From Sphingomonas sp. (GTDB lineage Bacteria > Pseudomonadota > Alphaproteobacteria > Sphingomonadales > Sphingomonadaceae), in NCBI GenBank assembly GCA_019247755.1, contig JAFBAM010000251.1:1-5994 (forward strand): a stretch of 5,994 nucleotides of DNA, given 5' to 3'. A model generated the notes under the pieces. The model was not told where the DNA came from and searched no databases. It worked only from the letters and a program-made list of their open reading frames with translations. Position 1 is the stretch's first letter, and the number at the start of each line of letters is the position of its first letter. Both the position numbers and the translations under genes were made by a program. Below are positions 5,151-5,994 of the stretch, piece after piece.

Positions 5151-5994
5151 ATGACGCAGGTATTGGCCGCAACGACAGGTCTCTTTCGCGATCGCGACCT
5201 GTTCGTGCATGACGGTTCCAAGCTTCGCCGATTCCGCATTTCGGCACCGCTCCAGGCGGTGTTTTTTTTGATGCTTCTCGGGCTGGTAGCCTGGGCCAGC
5301 TACGCCACCGCTCGTCTCGTTGCGCGCCCAGGCTCACTTTCCTCCGGCGTCTCCCTTCCCGCTGCGACTGAAGCGCGCGCTCGCATGATCGAACAGCGCC
5401 AGGCAATCATTGAGGCCGCGCTTGCCGGCCAGAAGATCGATCCCGAGGTTCTCGCCGCCGCCGTCGCTAGTGGCCGCCTCGCCAAGGATGGCCCGCTTGC
5501 CCGCGTCGAACAGCAGCAACTCGCGCAAGCAGCGCTCGTCGCCAAGGCGCTTGATGTCCGCTACCAGGTTACCGCGGCGGAACTGAAGCGGCTTGGCATC
5601 AGCCCGGCGCGCGTCGGCACCCAAGGTGTCGGCGGCCCGTTTGAAAGCGCCGCAAATTCCAGCTTCAAGGCCCTCTTCGACAGCTGGAAGAAGCTCGATC
5701 AGTTGCAGGACGGCGTCATTGCCGTTCCATCCGACAAGCCCGTGAAGTTGAACGTCGAATTCACCAGCGGCTTCGGCGTCCGCTCCGACCCATTCCACGC
5801 CGGCGCGGCAATGCACCCCGGCATCGACCTCGCCGGCTCGTATGGCACGCCGATCTACGCCACCGCCGACGGCACTGTCCTTCGCGCGGGCTGGAACAGC
5901 GGCGGCTATGGCAATCTTGTCGAAGTCGACCACGGACGCGGCATCACCACCCGCTACGGCCACATGTCGGCGATCCTCGTGTCTCCCGGCGACC
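5151..5994 (+). CDS. Membrane-anchored M23 family metallopeptidase, 3' end beyond the window
   Basis: The frame is open from ATG 5151 to the window end (281 full codons), so the gene is partial. Residues 1-34 are a short, probably cytoplasmic segment (LFRDRDLFVHDGSKLRRFRI) typical of alphaproteobacterial M23 proteins. One membrane helix follows (about 35-54, VFFLMLLGLVAWASY). Next is an Ala/Gln/Lys-rich, probably helical periplasmic linker (about 60-190). The LytM/M23 domain begins near 200. FTSGFGVRSDP (204-214) precedes the Zn-binding HxxxD at His222 and Asp226 (MHPGIDLAG), followed by GYGNLVEVDHG and RYGHM with His271. The C-terminal HxH motif, needed for activity, should lie past the edge. 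Intact members cleave peptidoglycan cross-bridges or, if degenerate, activate amidases. It diverges from serC; the coding frame is supported over its whole length by codon use and domain order. Confidence 0.93.
   Translation, partial: MTQVLAATTGLFRDRDLFVHDGSKLRRFRISAPLQAVFFLMLLGLVAWASYATARLVARPGSLSSGVSLPAATEARARMIEQRQAIIEAALAGQKIDPEVLAAAVASGRLAKDGPLARVEQQQLAQAALVAKALDVRYQVTAAELKRLGISPARVGTQGVGGPFESAANSSFKALFDSWKKLDQLQDGVIAVPSDKPVKLNVEFTSGFGVRSDPFHAGAAMHPGIDLAGSYGTPIYATADGTVLRAGWNSGGYGNLVEVDHGRGITTRYGHMSAILVSPGD

Noticed and set aside
5000..5239. TTG-started + strand frame 5000-5212 and - strand frame 5009-5239
   Set aside because: Each has no recognisable domain and runs into the M23 gene in another frame; the first has a poor start context.
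5334..5963. 209-codon - strand frame
   Set aside because: It is antisense to the M23 gene, whose transmembrane helix and HxxxD motif are clear; the - strand product has no recognisable domain.
1..5994. CRISPR array, tRNA/rRNA, insertion sequence, toxin-antitoxin or defence system
   Set aside because: No regular repeat-spacer pattern, cloverleaf, transposase frame or paired small genes of that type are visible; the genes are housekeeping and envelope functions.

Overview
This window looks like ordinary chromosome from a GC-rich alphaproteobacterium, most likely a sphingomonad. The grounds are the sequence style of the FabI C-terminus, the alphaproteobacterial (non-E. coli) form of SerC, the N-terminus of the M23 peptidase, and high G+C throughout. 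The assignment rests on remembered family sequences, not on a search.

Layout from left to right: (1) the last ~65 codons of fabI on the + strand; (2) purA on the - strand, converging on fabI so that both stop codons share one CTAG; (3) a 183-bp divergent intergenic region with three inverted repeats, the largest a perfect 13-bp dyad; (4) a small lipoprotein gene on the + strand whose mature part is five 11-residue repeats, closed by an intrinsic terminator; (5) serC-serA on the - strand, translationally coupled by an ATGA overlap; (6) a 370-bp divergent intergenic region holding a short structured serC leader and a pair of 13-bp palindromes; (7) a + strand membrane-anchored M23 peptidase gene that runs off the right edge.

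Functionally, serA and serC encode the first two steps of the phosphorylated serine pathway (3-phosphoglycerate to phosphohydroxypyruvate to phosphoserine). serB is not in the window. purA makes adenylosuccinate from IMP and aspartate, and fabI completes each fatty-acid elongation cycle. The lipoprotein and the M23 peptidase are envelope proteins.

I see no mobile element, CRISPR array, tRNA or rRNA, and no new multi-gene system. The most interesting items are the hendecad-repeat lipoprotein ending in lysine (a possible analogue of Braun's lipoprotein), the hairpin that buries the serC ribosome binding site, and the dyads in the two divergent intergenic regions.
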